From positions 1 to 64,000 of the forward strand of contig CAKUZR010000002.1 in the NCBI GenBank assembly GCA_934718065.1: a stretch of 64,000 nt of DNA. Reading direction: 5' to 3'. Of this stretch, positions 26,707 through 34,873 are shown one piece after another. Both the position numbers and the translations under genes were made by a program. Each line of letters begins with the position of its first letter. Position 1 is the stretch's first letter. The notes under the pieces are model-generated. The model saw nothing but the letters and a program-made list of their open reading frames with translations, made no database searches and was not told the origin of the DNA. Origin of the DNA: an uncultured Treponema sp. GTDB lineage: Bacteria; Spirochaetota; Spirochaetia; Treponematales; Treponemataceae.

Positions 26707-27045
26707 ATGGAACTTAAAATACGAAAAAATGGAGATGTTTACATTATCGATGTAAACGGAGAAATGGATCTCTACAATTCTTATAAACTTAAGGAACTTG
26801 TTATGAAGATGATTGAAAAGAATGTAAAAATCTTCATTATAAACCTTGAGCAAGTTGACTATATCGACTCGTCTGGAATTGGTGCGCTGATTTACATTTG
26901 CTCTACTATCAAAAAGATGAATCTTAAGCTTTCTATTTCAAACATTCATGGTTCAGTAAAAAAAGTTATTGAGCTTACAAAGCTTATGGGATATTTTCCT
27001 ATTGCAAACAGCGTTGAAGAAGCGTTGTTGATGGTAAAAGAATAA
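26707..27045 (+). CDS. STAS-domain anti-sigma factor antagonist
   Basis: A 112-residue protein like SpoIIAA/RsbV. The phosphorylation loop YIDSSGIGALIYIC near residues 55-68 contains the serine that an RsbW kinase phosphorylates and an RsbU phosphatase restores. Unphosphorylated, such a protein binds the anti-sigma factor and frees its partner. It lies 10 bases after the phosphatase with an AAGGAG ribosome binding site, so operon linkage fits this role. Confidence 0.93.
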   Translation: MELKIRKNGDVYIIDVNGEMDLYNSYKLKELVMKMIEKNVKIFIINLEQVDYIDSSGIGALIYICSTIKKMNLKLSISNIHGSVKKVIELTKLMGYFPIANSVEEALLMVKE

Positions 27046-27089
27046 AAAGTATTTCCCAGCTTATTTTGTTCTTGTAAAAGGAGATTTTT

Positions 27090-27626
27090 ATGGAAGAACC
27101 AACAGTAAAAGAATTACGTTCTGACGACAATGACCCATTGTTCGACAAAACAAATATGCTTAAGAAGGAATTTCCTTCAGACTTTAGACAGATTAGATAT
27201 TTTACACTTTTGATTGTTCAGTCAGCTCCATCTGAAATCAAGGAATTGAATCTTCTTGAACAGCAGATCAGTGAAGTAATCAAAAATGCTGTAAAACATG
27301 GAAATCACTGCGACATAAACAAAAAAGTAACAGTATGGTATTCATTCAGCCCTACACATGCGCATGTTATTGTTCAGGATGAAGGTGAAGGTTTTAAGGA
27401 TCTTGAAAAATGGAATGAATTCAACCGCAAGCGACTTTCATGCCTTCATGCAAACAACTACGAAGAGCTGGCTAATTATGTTTCTTTCAAAACAAAGGAA
27501 TCTGACGCCCAGGACGGAGGAAACGCATTGTTTGCCGCCCTTGAATATTGGAACGGCGGATTTGTATACAATGGAAAAAGAAACGCCGTTGCTATGCTGA
27601 AGAAATTCCAGCAGAAATCACGATAA
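27090..27626 (+). CDS. RsbW-like anti-sigma/serine kinase (HATPase)
   Basis: A 178-residue GHKL ATPase. The N box EVIKNAVKHGN (near residue 70) and G1 box VQDEGEGF (near residue 95) are present, and the C-terminal half is less conserved. It probably phosphorylates the STAS protein encoded just upstream and binds a sigma factor or other target; no sigma factor gene is next to it, so the target is unknown. A good AAGGAG ribosome binding site precedes the ATG, and a terminator ends the operon. Confidence 0.88.
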   Translation: MEEPTVKELRSDDNDPLFDKTNMLKKEFPSDFRQIRYFTLLIVQSAPSEIKELNLLEQQISEVIKNAVKHGNHCDINKKVTVWYSFSPTHAHVIVQDEGEGFKDLEKWNEFNRKRLSCLHANNYEELANYVSFKTKESDAQDGGNALFAALEYWNGGFVYNGKRNAVAMLKKFQQKSR

Positions 27627-27640
27627 AATTTATTTTGCGT

Positions 27641-27673
27641 AAAAAAGGAGCTAGAAATCTAGCCCCTTTTTTA
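27641..27673. terminator. Terminator between rsbW-like gene and hslO
   Basis: GGAGCTAGA and TCTAGCCCC form a near-perfect stem flanked by A6 and T6 runs, so it can work in both directions for the convergent genes. Confidence 0.85.
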
Positions 27674-27687
27674 TTTATATCCTAATT

Positions 27688-28650
27688 TTAGATTTTAGCC
27701 ACAGGAATGTGATACACGCTTCCGCAGTTCCGGCAGACAACTTCAAGCGGATCTGGTCCGTTCTTTTTTATATCAGCAAGCTGGTCGGCAGGAAGATGTT
27801 TTATGTAGTTCAAATAATTTTCTTCCGTGCAGGGACAGTCAAACGTAACATTTCTTCGGACTGCAATTGTCGGCTTGAATTCACGGAAAAGACCGTAAAC
27901 AAAATCCTCAATTGTGCCTTTTTCACTAAACCACTGCCCTATTGACGGCGCTGTTCTGAACGCCATTTCCGCGCGGGAAATCAAATCCTGGTCAGAATCC
28001 TTATCCGCAGAGCTTGATTTTGCCGCTCCGGTTCCGCGCTTTCCGCCGGTTTCCGGCATTACCTGCAGAAAAAGTCCTCCAGCGCCAACAACGCGCCCTT
28101 TTTTATCAAGCTGAATTCCTGTGTTGAACGCGGAAGAAATTTGCTCCGACTGGTTGTAATAAGAAGCCAAGTCCAAGGCAATGTTTCCCGAATCAACAGA
28201 AACCGAGCTTGTGTACGGATTTTTATCACCCTCGTGAATTGTCGAAACCGACAAAGTTCCTGTCCCCAAAAACGGCTTCAAGTCCCAGTTTTCAAGAGGT
28301 TTTTCAACAGGTATATGCTCATTGAAAAGATATCCGCGGACAGTTCCCTTTGAATCAGTTTCAACCGAAAATCCCTGAGCCGGCCCATTTCCATCATATC
28401 TCAGAGTGGAATGTTCCTTTCCTTTCATAAGAGGCAGCATCAGAGCGCCGCAAAGCGCAGCCTGCCCGAAAATCATGGTTTCAAGAATTCCAAGATTATG
28501 CTGAGCCCTCGCCTGGTTCACAAAACGTGTTCCGTGAAAAAAAGCTCCTCTAAGCCGGCCTTCCGCCATTACAAAAACCGCCATTTCATCTTTTGGCAAG
28601 GCCTTAAGATGCTCAAGCAGCTCCAAGTCTTTTATTTCTGCTTTTATCAT
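27688..28650 (-). CDS. hslO: Redox-regulated chaperone Hsp33
   Basis: A holdase that becomes active on oxidation or unfolding and protects proteins from aggregation. The 320-residue protein has the N-terminal Hsp33 core (RGAFFHGTRFVNQARAQHN, GNGPAQGFSVETDSKGTVRGY) and the C-terminal zinc switch: CPCTEE near residue 273 and CRNCG near residue 305, the Cys-x-Cys and Cys-x2-Cys pairs. An insertion near 205-225 (GGKRGTGAAKSSSADKDS) is longer than usual. The gene is monocistronic and ends at a shared terminator. Confidence 0.94.
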   Translation of the reverse strand: MIKAEIKDLELLEHLKALPKDEMAVFVMAEGRLRGAFFHGTRFVNQARAQHNLGILETMIFGQAALCGALMLPLMKGKEHSTLRYDGNGPAQGFSVETDSKGTVRGYLFNEHIPVEKPLENWDLKPFLGTGTLSVSTIHEGDKNPYTSSVSVDSGNIALDLASYYNQSEQISSAFNTGIQLDKKGRVVGAGGLFLQVMPETGGKRGTGAAKSSSADKDSDQDLISRAEMAFRTAPSIGQWFSEKGTIEDFVYGLFREFKPTIAVRRNVTFDCPCTEENYLNYIKHLPADQLADIKKNGPDPLEVVCRNCGSVYHIPVAKI

Positions 28651-28801
28651 GCTATCAAATTTAACAAGAATACCAAAAATTGTGAAGAATAATCAGAAAT
28701 TTCTTAATAAAACTCCAGAACAAACACGTCGAAACAAGACACGCTTACGATAAAAATCTTGAGTTCGCCGTTTTTGGACTTTGAAATCCTGAAAACTAAA
28801 T

Positions 28802-28846
28802 AAAAAAGGCTGTCCGCAGTCAACAAGACTGGAAGACAACCTTTTG
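28802..28846 (-). terminator. Terminator of ssrA
   Basis: AAGGTTGTCTTCCAGTC and GACTGCGGACAGCCTT make an imperfect stem of about 16 pairs, followed by TTTTTT on the minus strand. Confidence 0.82.
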
Positions 28847-29221
28847 TGGAGATGGCGGGAATTGAACCCGCGTCCGGGTATGCAGCACGAAGGCATCTAC
28901 ATGTTTAGTCATGCGAGGTGATTGTCGGGAAAAGGTAGCAGCATAACAAGCGTCTTTTCCGTATTCCGGCTGAATGTCTTGCGCAATGGCCGAACGCAAT
29001 GCACAACAAGTTCCTGTTGGCGTCAGAACATCACAAAGTTAGGAACAGCACCCTATGAGTTCCGTGCCCGCTGCTTACGCAGCAAGAGCAAACTGTTCTT
29101 CAGAAGAATCTTCTTCTTCTTTTCTGTTGAAGATTGCAGTTAGTTTTTTGTCAGCTTAAGGCGCCTTCACGCCTACATGCAGCCAACGGACTCTCACATC
29201 CGTCGAAACCGGTGCACCCCC
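28847..29221 (-). ncRNA. ssrA: Transfer-messenger RNA (tmRNA)
   Basis: tmRNA rescues stalled ribosomes and tags the peptide for proteolysis. The 5' end (minus strand, 29221) reads GGGGGTGCACCGGTTTCGAC; the 3' end contains the TTCAATTCC T-arm and pairs with the 5' acceptor (GGGGGTG with CATCTCC). The tag frame (29137-29075) is preceded by TAACT, the usual context for the GCA resume codon. It encodes AIFNRKEEEDSSEEQFALAA and then TAA, so the tag is about 20 residues, longer than the common 8-12. The C-terminal FALAA supports the call. CCA is not encoded. The resume codon is inferred from context. Confidence 0.93.
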
Positions 29222-29242
29222 AAATACAATATTTCTATTTAG

Positions 29243-29271
29243 AATATAACTTATAAAAACACAAAAGTCAA
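29243..29271 (-). promoter_or_regulatory. Promoter for ssrA
   Basis: Minus-strand TTGACT (29271-29266) and TATATT (29248-29243) with a 17-base spacer, 22 bases before the RNA 5' end. Confidence 0.75.
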
Positions 29272-29587
29272 ATTTTTATCAAAAATTTCTTCAAATTCAG
29301 ACTGCGCATCAATTCTATTGTAAATTAAATTGCAGAATGATAAAATAATAGTCTGAATGTCGAGTTTTTTGTGAAAAAACAAAAGCGCAGGCAAATTTGC
29401 AATTTATGAAGACTTTTGGCGATTGAATTAATCAAAGTGCGGAGCACAAGAATTAATGCAAGCTAAGCTCAAGCCAAATCCATCTGGAGCAAATTGAAAA
29501 TATGCCGAAAGCGTTCTTTCAGAATTTACAAAAAAACTCGAAATTAAGGTTAATAAAAATTATCAATATAAAAACAAGGTGAATTAA
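29272..29587 (+). other. Untranslated region before thrS
   Basis: About 315 bases without a gene on either strand. It is AT-rich. I see no T-box (none is expected in spirochaetes), no strong hairpin with a T run, and no convincing promoter except AAGGTGAATT as the ribosome binding site at the end. It may be the thrS leader. Confidence 0.4.
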
Positions 29588-31339
29588 ATGGCTGACGAAA
29601 AATTGCATACGATTAGACATAGCTGCGCGCACGTAATGGCTGAAGCTATCTTGAAGTTGTTTCCAGGAACAAAAATCGCTATCGGTCCTGCTGTTGACAA
29701 CGGATTTTATTACGATTTCGATTTTCCAACCGACACCAAATTTACAGAAGAGAATTTTCCGGCCGTAGAAAAAGAAATGCGCAAAATCATTGCAGGAAAA
29801 CATGATTTTATACACAAAGAAGTTTCAAAAGAAGAAGCGCTGAAGCTTTTTTCAGACCAGCCTTATAAAGTGGAGCTTATAAACGACCTTCCTGAAGGCG
29901 AGACAATCACAACTTATGAGCAGGATGGTTTTATTGACCTTTGCCGCGGTCCGCACGTAGAAAACACAAAGGAAATAAACGGACAGGCTTTCAAGCTGCA
30001 TAAAATTGCCGGAGCATACTGGCGCGGAGATTCAGACCGTCCTATGCTTACACGAATTTATGCGCTTTGTTTTGAAAAACCTAACGAACTGAAAGAATAT
30101 CTTGCAATGCTCGCTGAGGCGGAAAAGCGCGACCACCGAAAACTCGGCGTTGAAATGGATTTGTTCCATCTTGAGCCGGAAGATCCAGGACAGATTTTCT
30201 GGCATCCAAACGGATGGACAATCTACACAGTAATCCAAGATTACATGAGAAAGCAAGTCCGCCGAGACGGCTACCTGGAAGTAAACACACCTGCAATTAT
30301 GCCGCGTTCTTTGTGGGAAAAATCTGGACACTGGGGACATTACCAGAAAAATATGTTCATCACTGAATCAGAAAAACGGCTTTTTGCTATAAAACCGATG
30401 AACTGTCCGGGAGCCCTTGAGATTTTCAAGAGCCGCTTGCGCTCATACAAGGATTTGCCTATGAGGCTCGCGGAATTTGGCCACGATGTAAGAAACGAAC
30501 CGTCCGGAACGCTTCATGGAATCATGCGTGTAAGAGGATTTGTTCAGGACGATGCCCATATTATCTGCACTGAGGAGCAGGTTGCTTCTGAAGTAGCAAA
30601 ATTCTGCAAGCTTTTGAAAAAAGTTTACAAGGATTTCGGATTCAACGATTTGGTTGTAAAATTTTCAACAATGCCGGAAGACCACGTTGGTGACTTAGCA
30701 ACCTGGGAAAGAGCAGAAAAAGCCCTCTCTGATGCTTGCCACGAAGCTGGCTTGAATTATGAAATTCAGCCGGGGGAAGGCGCATTCTACGGTCCTAAGC
30801 TGGAATTCAAGCTGTATGACTGTCTTGGCCGCGAATGGCAGTGCGGAACAATCCAGGCGGATTTCCAGCTTCCATCGGCTGAACGCCTTGACGCAACTTA
30901 TATTGGAAAAGACAACCAGAAACATCATCCTGTTATGCTTCACCGTGCAATTCTTGGCTCTTTGGAACGATTCCTTGGAATTCTTATTGAAAATTTCGCC
31001 GGAGCATTCCCTACTTGGCTGGCGTTCGAGCAAGCCGCAGTAGTTCCTGTTTCAAATGCTTTTGATGATTATGCTTCAGAAGTGAACGAGGCTCTTCTTC
31101 AGGCTGACATCCGTTCAAACGCGTACATTTCAGATGACAATATGCGCCAGAAAATCAAGATGATTACAAAGGAGCACAAAACTCCTTACATTCTTGTTGT
31201 TGGTGAGAATGAAAAGAATGAAAAATCTGTAACTGTCCGCTTCCGCCAGTCAAGCGGTCTTGAACAAAAAACTATGAAGCTTGAAGACTTCATCGCTTAT
31301 GTTCATGAAAAGACAGAAAATCATTTTGTTGGAATCTAA
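29588..31339 (+). CDS. thrS: Threonyl-tRNA synthetase (without TGS domain)
   Basis: The enzyme charges tRNA-Thr and edits mischarged Ser. The 583-residue protein starts directly at the editing (N2) domain: [14 protein letters not shown] carries the HxxxH zinc-type editing motif. The class II catalytic core follows ([45 protein letters not shown]), then the anticodon-binding domain ([21 protein letters not shown], cores only). The usual N-terminal TGS domain (about 60 residues) is absent; the start codon with its ribosome binding site leaves no room for it. A small gene follows with a one-base overlap. Confidence 0.95.
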   Translation: MADEKLHTIRHSCAHVMAEAILKLFPGTKIAIGPAVDNGFYYDFDFPTDTKFTEENFPAVEKEMRKIIAGKHDFIHKEVSKEEALKLFSDQPYKVELINDLPEGETITTYEQDGFIDLCRGPHVENTKEINGQAFKLHKIAGAYWRGDSDRPMLTRIYALCFEKPNELKEYLAMLAEAEKRDHRKLGVEMDLFHLEPEDPGQIFWHPNGWTIYTVIQDYMRKQVRRDGYLEVNTPAIMPRSLWEKSGHWGHYQKNMFITESEKRLFAIKPMNCPGALEIFKSRLRSYKDLPMRLAEFGHDVRNEPSGTLHGIMRVRGFVQDDAHIICTEEQVASEVAKFCKLLKKVYKDFGFNDLVVKFSTMPEDHVGDLATWERAEKALSDACHEAGLNYEIQPGEGAFYGPKLEFKLYDCLGREWQCGTIQADFQLPSAERLDATYIGKDNQKHHPVMLHRAILGSLERFLGILIENFAGAFPTWLAFEQAAVVPVSNAFDDYASEVNEALLQADIRSNAYISDDNMRQKIKMITKEHKTPYILVVGENEKNEKSVTVRFRQSSGLEQKTMKLEDFIAYVHEKTENHFVGI

Positions 31340-31539
31340 TGGACGACAGCGAATATTACAAAATGATGAGAGACCAGTACTCTCATCGTTTTGCCATAAA
31401 AAAGAATAAATTCTCAAAATACGCAGAATGGAATGCTCATCAGGGACGAGAAGACGCCCAGATGCTTCAGGAAAAAGAATCCGGCTGGAAGGCTGACAAA
31501 AATTTCGACGAATCCAGCGAAAATTCCTACGATGAATAG
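31339..31539 (+). CDS. 66-residue hypothetical acidic protein
   Basis: The ATG overlaps the thrS stop (TAATGG), so translation is coupled to thrS. The product is hydrophilic, with an aromatic and basic N-terminal half (YYKMMRDQYSHRFAIKKNKF) and an acidic tail (NFDESSENSYDE). No domain is recognised. The coupling and clean frame support a real gene, but it may only be expressed at low level. Confidence 0.6.
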   Translation: MDDSEYYKMMRDQYSHRFAIKKNKFSKYAEWNAHQGREDAQMLQEKESGWKADKNFDESSENSYDE

Positions 31540-31594
31540 ATTTTTACGCGCGGATAAAAATTCAATTTATTTCCGACATTCATTTTTTCAAGCG

Positions 31595-31623
31595 TTGACT
31601 ATCATTATTTTCAAATGTAAAAT
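31595..31623 (+). promoter_or_regulatory. Promoter for the bactofilin gene
   Basis: TTGACT (31595-31600) and TAAAAT (31618-31623) with a 17-base spacer; the -10 is only 7 bases from the ATG at 31630, so transcription would start at or next to the ATG and the message would be almost leaderless. Confidence 0.5.
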
Positions 31624-31629
31624 AGAACT

Positions 31630-31989
31630 ATGTTTGATGTAAAAGAATCTGATTTTTTTGATCTTGAAGACGAAGCTTTTGACACTGTTATTGAGCAGGG
31701 AATCAAATTCACTGGAAATATAAAATTTGTAAAACCGTTTATGATCCGCGGAAAAGTGAATGGAAAAATCGACGCGACCAGCGATCTTGTGATTGACAAG
31801 TGTTCTGAAGTCAACGCTGATATAAATGCGGTAAGAATTCTTGTAAAAGGGAAAGTCCACGGAAATGTTTCCGGAAAGGAGCTTATTTTCATAACGGCGA
31901 GCGGTTCTGTTGACGGAGATATTGTTTCAAAGCAGATTGTTCTTGAGCCAGGAAGCACTTTTACCGGCCGATGCACAATGATTAAATAA
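31630..31989 (+). CDS. Bactofilin family protein
   Basis: A 119-residue polymer-forming cytoskeletal protein. The right-handed beta-helix repeats are seen as strands with alternating hydrophobics and Gly/Val turns: ITFTGNIKFVKPFMI-type region, RGKVNGKIDATSDLVIDK, VKGKVHGNVSGKELIFITA, GSVDGDIVSKQIVLEPG, and FTGRCTM at the end. Bactofilins assemble into filaments that position envelope enzymes and shape cells, including spirochaetes. It is followed 12 bases later by a TPR gene, so an operon is likely. Confidence 0.82.
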   Translation: MFDVKESDFFDLEDEAFDTVIEQGIKFTGNIKFVKPFMIRGKVNGKIDATSDLVIDKCSEVNADINAVRILVKGKVHGNVSGKELIFITASGSVDGDIVSKQIVLEPGSTFTGRCTMIK

Positions 31990-32001
31990 AAGGTAAAAAA
32001 G

Positions 32002-32625
32002 ATGAAGAAAGTTATAATCGCCTTGTTCTTGGCCGCAATTCAATTTTCAGTTTTTGCACAGAACATAAAGCAGGATGCGCTGATACTCTACAACAACGGT
32101 CATTACGCAGAATCAATTGCTGTCTGCGAGCAGGAACTTGCTCAGAATCCAAACAGAGTTGAATCTTATGTTGTAATGTGCTGGGCTCTTGTGAAAAACA
32201 AGCAGTATCTTGAAGCTGAGCAGCGGGCTTTGCAGGGCCTGAAAGTAAGCCAGTACGACTTGCGGCTCACGGAAATTCTTGGGGAAGCCAGATATTTTCT
32301 TGGAAAAAACAACGGCGCGATGGAGCAGTTTCAAAAATATGTTGCAAATGCTCCGGAAAGCAGCAGCCGCGTTGGAACAGCATATTATTACATGGGTGAA
32401 ATTTATATCCGGCAGGCACGCTACCAGCACGCGGACATTGCAATTTCTGCGGCAGTAAGAAAAGAACCTCTGATGGCAAGCTGGTGGATTCGCCTTGGAT
32501 ATGCCCGCGAAATGGCAAAAAATTATTACGAGGCGGCAAACGCTTATGATGAAGCGTTAAGACTGAATTCTTCTTCTATCGAGGCTGAAAGAGGAAGAAA
32601 CCGTGTTGCATCAAAACTTCAGTAA
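32002..32625 (+). CDS. Exported TPR protein
   Basis: A 207-residue protein with a signal peptide (about 1-19, MKKVIIALFLAAIQFSVFA) and four to five TPR units (ALILYNNGHYAESIAVCEQE, AWALVKNKQYLEAEQRALQG and others). It probably sits in the periplasm as an adaptor. The mtaB gene starts inside its last 23 bases in another frame, so the two are linked in expression. No catalytic site is visible. Confidence 0.8.
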   Translation: MKKVIIALFLAAIQFSVFAQNIKQDALILYNNGHYAESIAVCEQELAQNPNRVESYVVMCWALVKNKQYLEAEQRALQGLKVSQYDLRLTEILGEARYFLGKNNGAMEQFQKYVANAPESSSRVGTAYYYMGEIYIRQARYQHADIAISAAVRKEPLMASWWIRLGYAREMAKNYYEAANAYDEALRLNSSSIEAERGRNRVASKLQ

Positions 32626-34066
32626 AAAATTGAACATACGATTTGAAACTCTTGGATGCCGCCTGAATCAGATTGAAAGCGAAAGCGCAGCCCGTTCTTT
32701 TCTGGAAGCAGGTTTTAAAGTAATAATACAACCAATGCAGGCTAAAAACATCCCAGACGATGAAACAATTCTTTGCGTTGTGAACACTTGCGCCGTCACT
32801 CAGAAAGCTGAACAGAAAGACCGAAGAATCATAAGGCTTCTTCTGGAAAAATGCCCGAACGCCGCTGTAATTGTAACCGGCTGCTATGCGCAGCTTTCAC
32901 CGGAAGACATAAAAAAAATTGACAAGCGCATCGCGGTGCTGAAAGGCCAGCTAAAAAGCAGGCTCGCCGATGTTCCTTCAATCCTGAAAAAAGAGCTTGA
33001 AAATAAAAAATTCGCTCCTGAAAAATTTGCAGATTTGCTGAACAACGGACTTTTCTCTTCTGAGGCAGAAAAAGCTGGAACCAGCGAAAACGCGTTCCGG
33101 CTGGCAACAGACTCATTTCTTGCGCACAGCCGTTCTTCAATCAAAATTCAGGATGGATGCAACTGCGAATGCAGCTACTGCACAATTCACATTGCGCGCG
33201 GCCATTCGGTTTCGCTTGACGCGGAAGAAGTTGTAAGGCGCGTTCAAAAGCTAGAAAGCGCCGGTCAGGCTGAAGTTGTTATAACCGCCGTAAACATTGC
33301 GCAATACAAAGGAAAGTACAAAAATGAATACATAAAATTTTCCCGGCTTTTGAAATTGTGCCTGGAAAATACAGAAAAAATCTGCTTCAGAATTTCAAGC
33401 CTTTATCCGGAATCTGTTGACCCGGAATTTTGCGCAGTGGCTGAAAATCCTCGTGTCCGCCCCTATTTTCACATTTCAGTGCAAAGCGGAAGCGACAAAA
33501 TTTTAAAGCTTATGAAAAGAACTTATACCGCGGAAAATGTTCTGAACGCCTGCAATATGCTGAAAAACGCGAAATCAAATCCATTTCTTTCTTGCGACAT
33601 AATAACAGGTTTTCCCGGCGAAACCGACGAGGATTTTGAAGAAACAATGGCGCTTTGCAGAAAATGCGGATTCGCCTGGGTTCATGTTTTTCCGTTCAGT
33701 CCGCGCCCGGGAACTGTTGCGGCGGAAATGAAGCCGAAAATTCCGCAGTCAACAAGCGGAAAAAGAGCGGCAGAACTTTCGTCATGGGCAAAAAACAACA
33801 AAATCAAATATATTGGAAGTTTCCGGGACAAAACGGTCAGCGCAGTTCTGGAAACAATAAAAAAGCCTTTTGTTTTTGCAAACGGCGAAGGAAGAGAAAT
33901 TTTTCACGCAGTCACAGAAAATTTTCTTCACTGCGAGCTTTCCGCTCCAACTGGAAAAATAAAAATTCAGCCAGGCTCGGCAATCAAAGTGAAAATTTTG
34001 GGGCCGGTTGGAATCGGCGAAAGAAAAACCGGAGAAATTGATTCTTTAGCCGATTTTGTGGATTAA
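32603..34066 (+). CDS. mtaB: tRNA methylthiotransferase MtaB-type
   Basis: A radical SAM enzyme that adds a methylthio group to t6A37 of tRNA. The 487-residue protein has the N-terminal UPF0004 cysteines (LGCRLNQIES, NTCAVTQKAE, VTGCYAQL) for the second 4Fe-4S cluster, and the radical SAM motif DGCNCECSYC, which fits CxxxCxxC. The core then has ISSLYPESV and ITGFPGETDEDFEETMA, and the end is a TRAM-like region. The start is GTG at 32603 with GAGGAAG upstream. The order distinguishes MtaB from MiaB, but this is a homology judgement. It is the last chromosomal gene before tRNA-Pro. Confidence 0.85.
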   Translation: MLHQNFSKKLNIRFETLGCRLNQIESESAARSFLEAGFKVIIQPMQAKNIPDDETILCVVNTCAVTQKAEQKDRRIIRLLLEKCPNAAVIVTGCYAQLSPEDIKKIDKRIAVLKGQLKSRLADVPSILKKELENKKFAPEKFADLLNNGLFSSEAEKAGTSENAFRLATDSFLAHSRSSIKIQDGCNCECSYCTIHIARGHSVSLDAEEVVRRVQKLESAGQAEVVITAVNIAQYKGKYKNEYIKFSRLLKLCLENTEKICFRISSLYPESVDPEFCAVAENPRVRPYFHISVQSGSDKILKLMKRTYTAENVLNACNMLKNAKSNPFLSCDIITGFPGETDEDFEETMALCRKCGFAWVHVFPFSPRPGTVAAEMKPKIPQSTSGKRAAELSSWAKNNKIKYIGSFRDKTVSAVLETIKKPFVFANGEGREIFHAVTENFLHCELSAPTGKIKIQPGSAIKVKILGPVGIGERKTGEIDSLADFVD

Positions 34067-34101
34067 AAATGAACTTTTTTAGAAAAAATCAGTTTTTGCT
34101 A

Positions 34102-34130
34102 TTGATTTTTTTTCATTAATTATATATAGT
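34102..34130 (+). promoter_or_regulatory. Promoter for tRNA-Pro
   Basis: TTGATT (34102-34107) and TATAGT (34125-34130) with a 17-base spacer, 13 bases before the tRNA 5' end. Confidence 0.65.
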
Positions 34131-34143
34131 ATTATTCACACAG

Positions 34144-34216
34144 CGGGATGTAGCGCAGCTGGTAGCGCGTCTGGTTTGGGACCAGGATGTCGCAGGTTCA
34201 AATCCTGTCATCCCGA
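34144..34216 (+). tRNA. tRNA-Pro (anticodon UGG)
   Basis: Acceptor CGGGATG pairs with CATCCCG; the anticodon stem CTGG/CCAG encloses TTTGGGA (anticodon TGG); the T arm has GGTTCAAATCC. CCA is not encoded. Its 3' end is the boundary between chromosomal and accessory DNA, and a likely attachment site for the element to the right. Confidence 0.95.
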
Positions 34217-34306
34217 CTAACTTTATTCCAGAATGTCGGTAAGTTCGATTCTCTTGCCGTCTAAAGTTTCTTGTAAAGCAAGAGATTATAAAAACATTTA
34301 TCTCAC

Positions 34307-34344
34307 AAAACTATCAGTTAGACAAGCTAAATTGATAGTTTTTT
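34307..34344 (+). terminator. Terminator after tRNA-Pro
   Basis: AAACTATCAGTTAG pairs with CTAAATTGATAGTTT with one bulge, and TTTT follows. It insulates the tRNA from the element. Confidence 0.8.
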
Positions 34345-34418
34345 GTGTTTACCAAACTTTACTACGGGATTATATCATTTGTCAACCTTTTTTATTTCCT
34401 TTGCGATACTATTTTTTT

Positions 34419-34718
34419 ATGAGTTTCGCAGAAAATCTAAGAAATGAACTGATTTACAATGATATAAAAATAAAAGAGCTGGCTTTCAGAACGCAGATTC
34501 CGTACACAACTCTTTTATCATATATGAATGACAAGAAATCTTTGCCGAATGTTGAGGCCGGCGTAAGAATTGCGAAAGTTCTTAACGTTTCTGTTGAATA
34601 TCTTGTAACAGGCAGAGAACCTTGTTACCCTTCCCGCACAAAAGATTTATATGAGATTCTTGATAAAATTTCTGTTCAGCTTAAGGAAATTATTTCATTC
34701 ATTCCAAAAATTAAGTGA
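34419..34718 (+). CDS. XRE-family transcriptional regulator
   Basis: A 99-residue protein with an N-terminal helix-turn-helix of the Cro/CI type: IKELAFRTQIPYTTLLSYMN (helices 2 and 3) and VEAGVRIAKVLNVSVEYLVTG (closing helix, core). The last 30 residues are a helical tail with hydrophobic periodicity, likely for dimerisation. I chose ATG 34419 because the upstream frame continues into the terminator after the tRNA. It lies between the tRNA and the integrase, the usual place for a repressor of excision or transfer. The target is unknown. Confidence 0.82.
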   Translation: MSFAENLRNELIYNDIKIKELAFRTQIPYTTLLSYMNDKKSLPNVEAGVRIAKVLNVSVEYLVTGREPCYPSRTKDLYEILDKISVQLKEIISFIPKIK

Positions 34719-34756
34719 AAAAATTGAAAATTGCGGCGGACTGTTGGCGTGAGTTG

Positions 34757-34821
34757 TTAAAAAGTGCAATGCAACCTTTAGGTTGACTTTTGCACTTTTT
34801 AGGTTGACTTTTGCACTTTTT
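34757..34821 (+). repeat. GTGCAA palindromic repeat, copy 1
   Basis: Left arm AAAAAGTGCAATGCAACCT (from 34759) and right arm AGGTTGACTTTTGCACTTTT; the right arm is duplicated (34781-34800 and 34801-34820). It lies 50 bases before the integrase start. Confidence 0.88.
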
Positions 34822-34873
34822 GACTCATGCAGGTTTCCTCATTTTTCAAAAAAAAATTTTTGGAGGCACATTT

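Noticed and set aside
29272..29587. T-box or other riboswitch before thrS
   Set aside because: No specifier-loop structure, no antiterminator motif and no terminator hairpin could be read.
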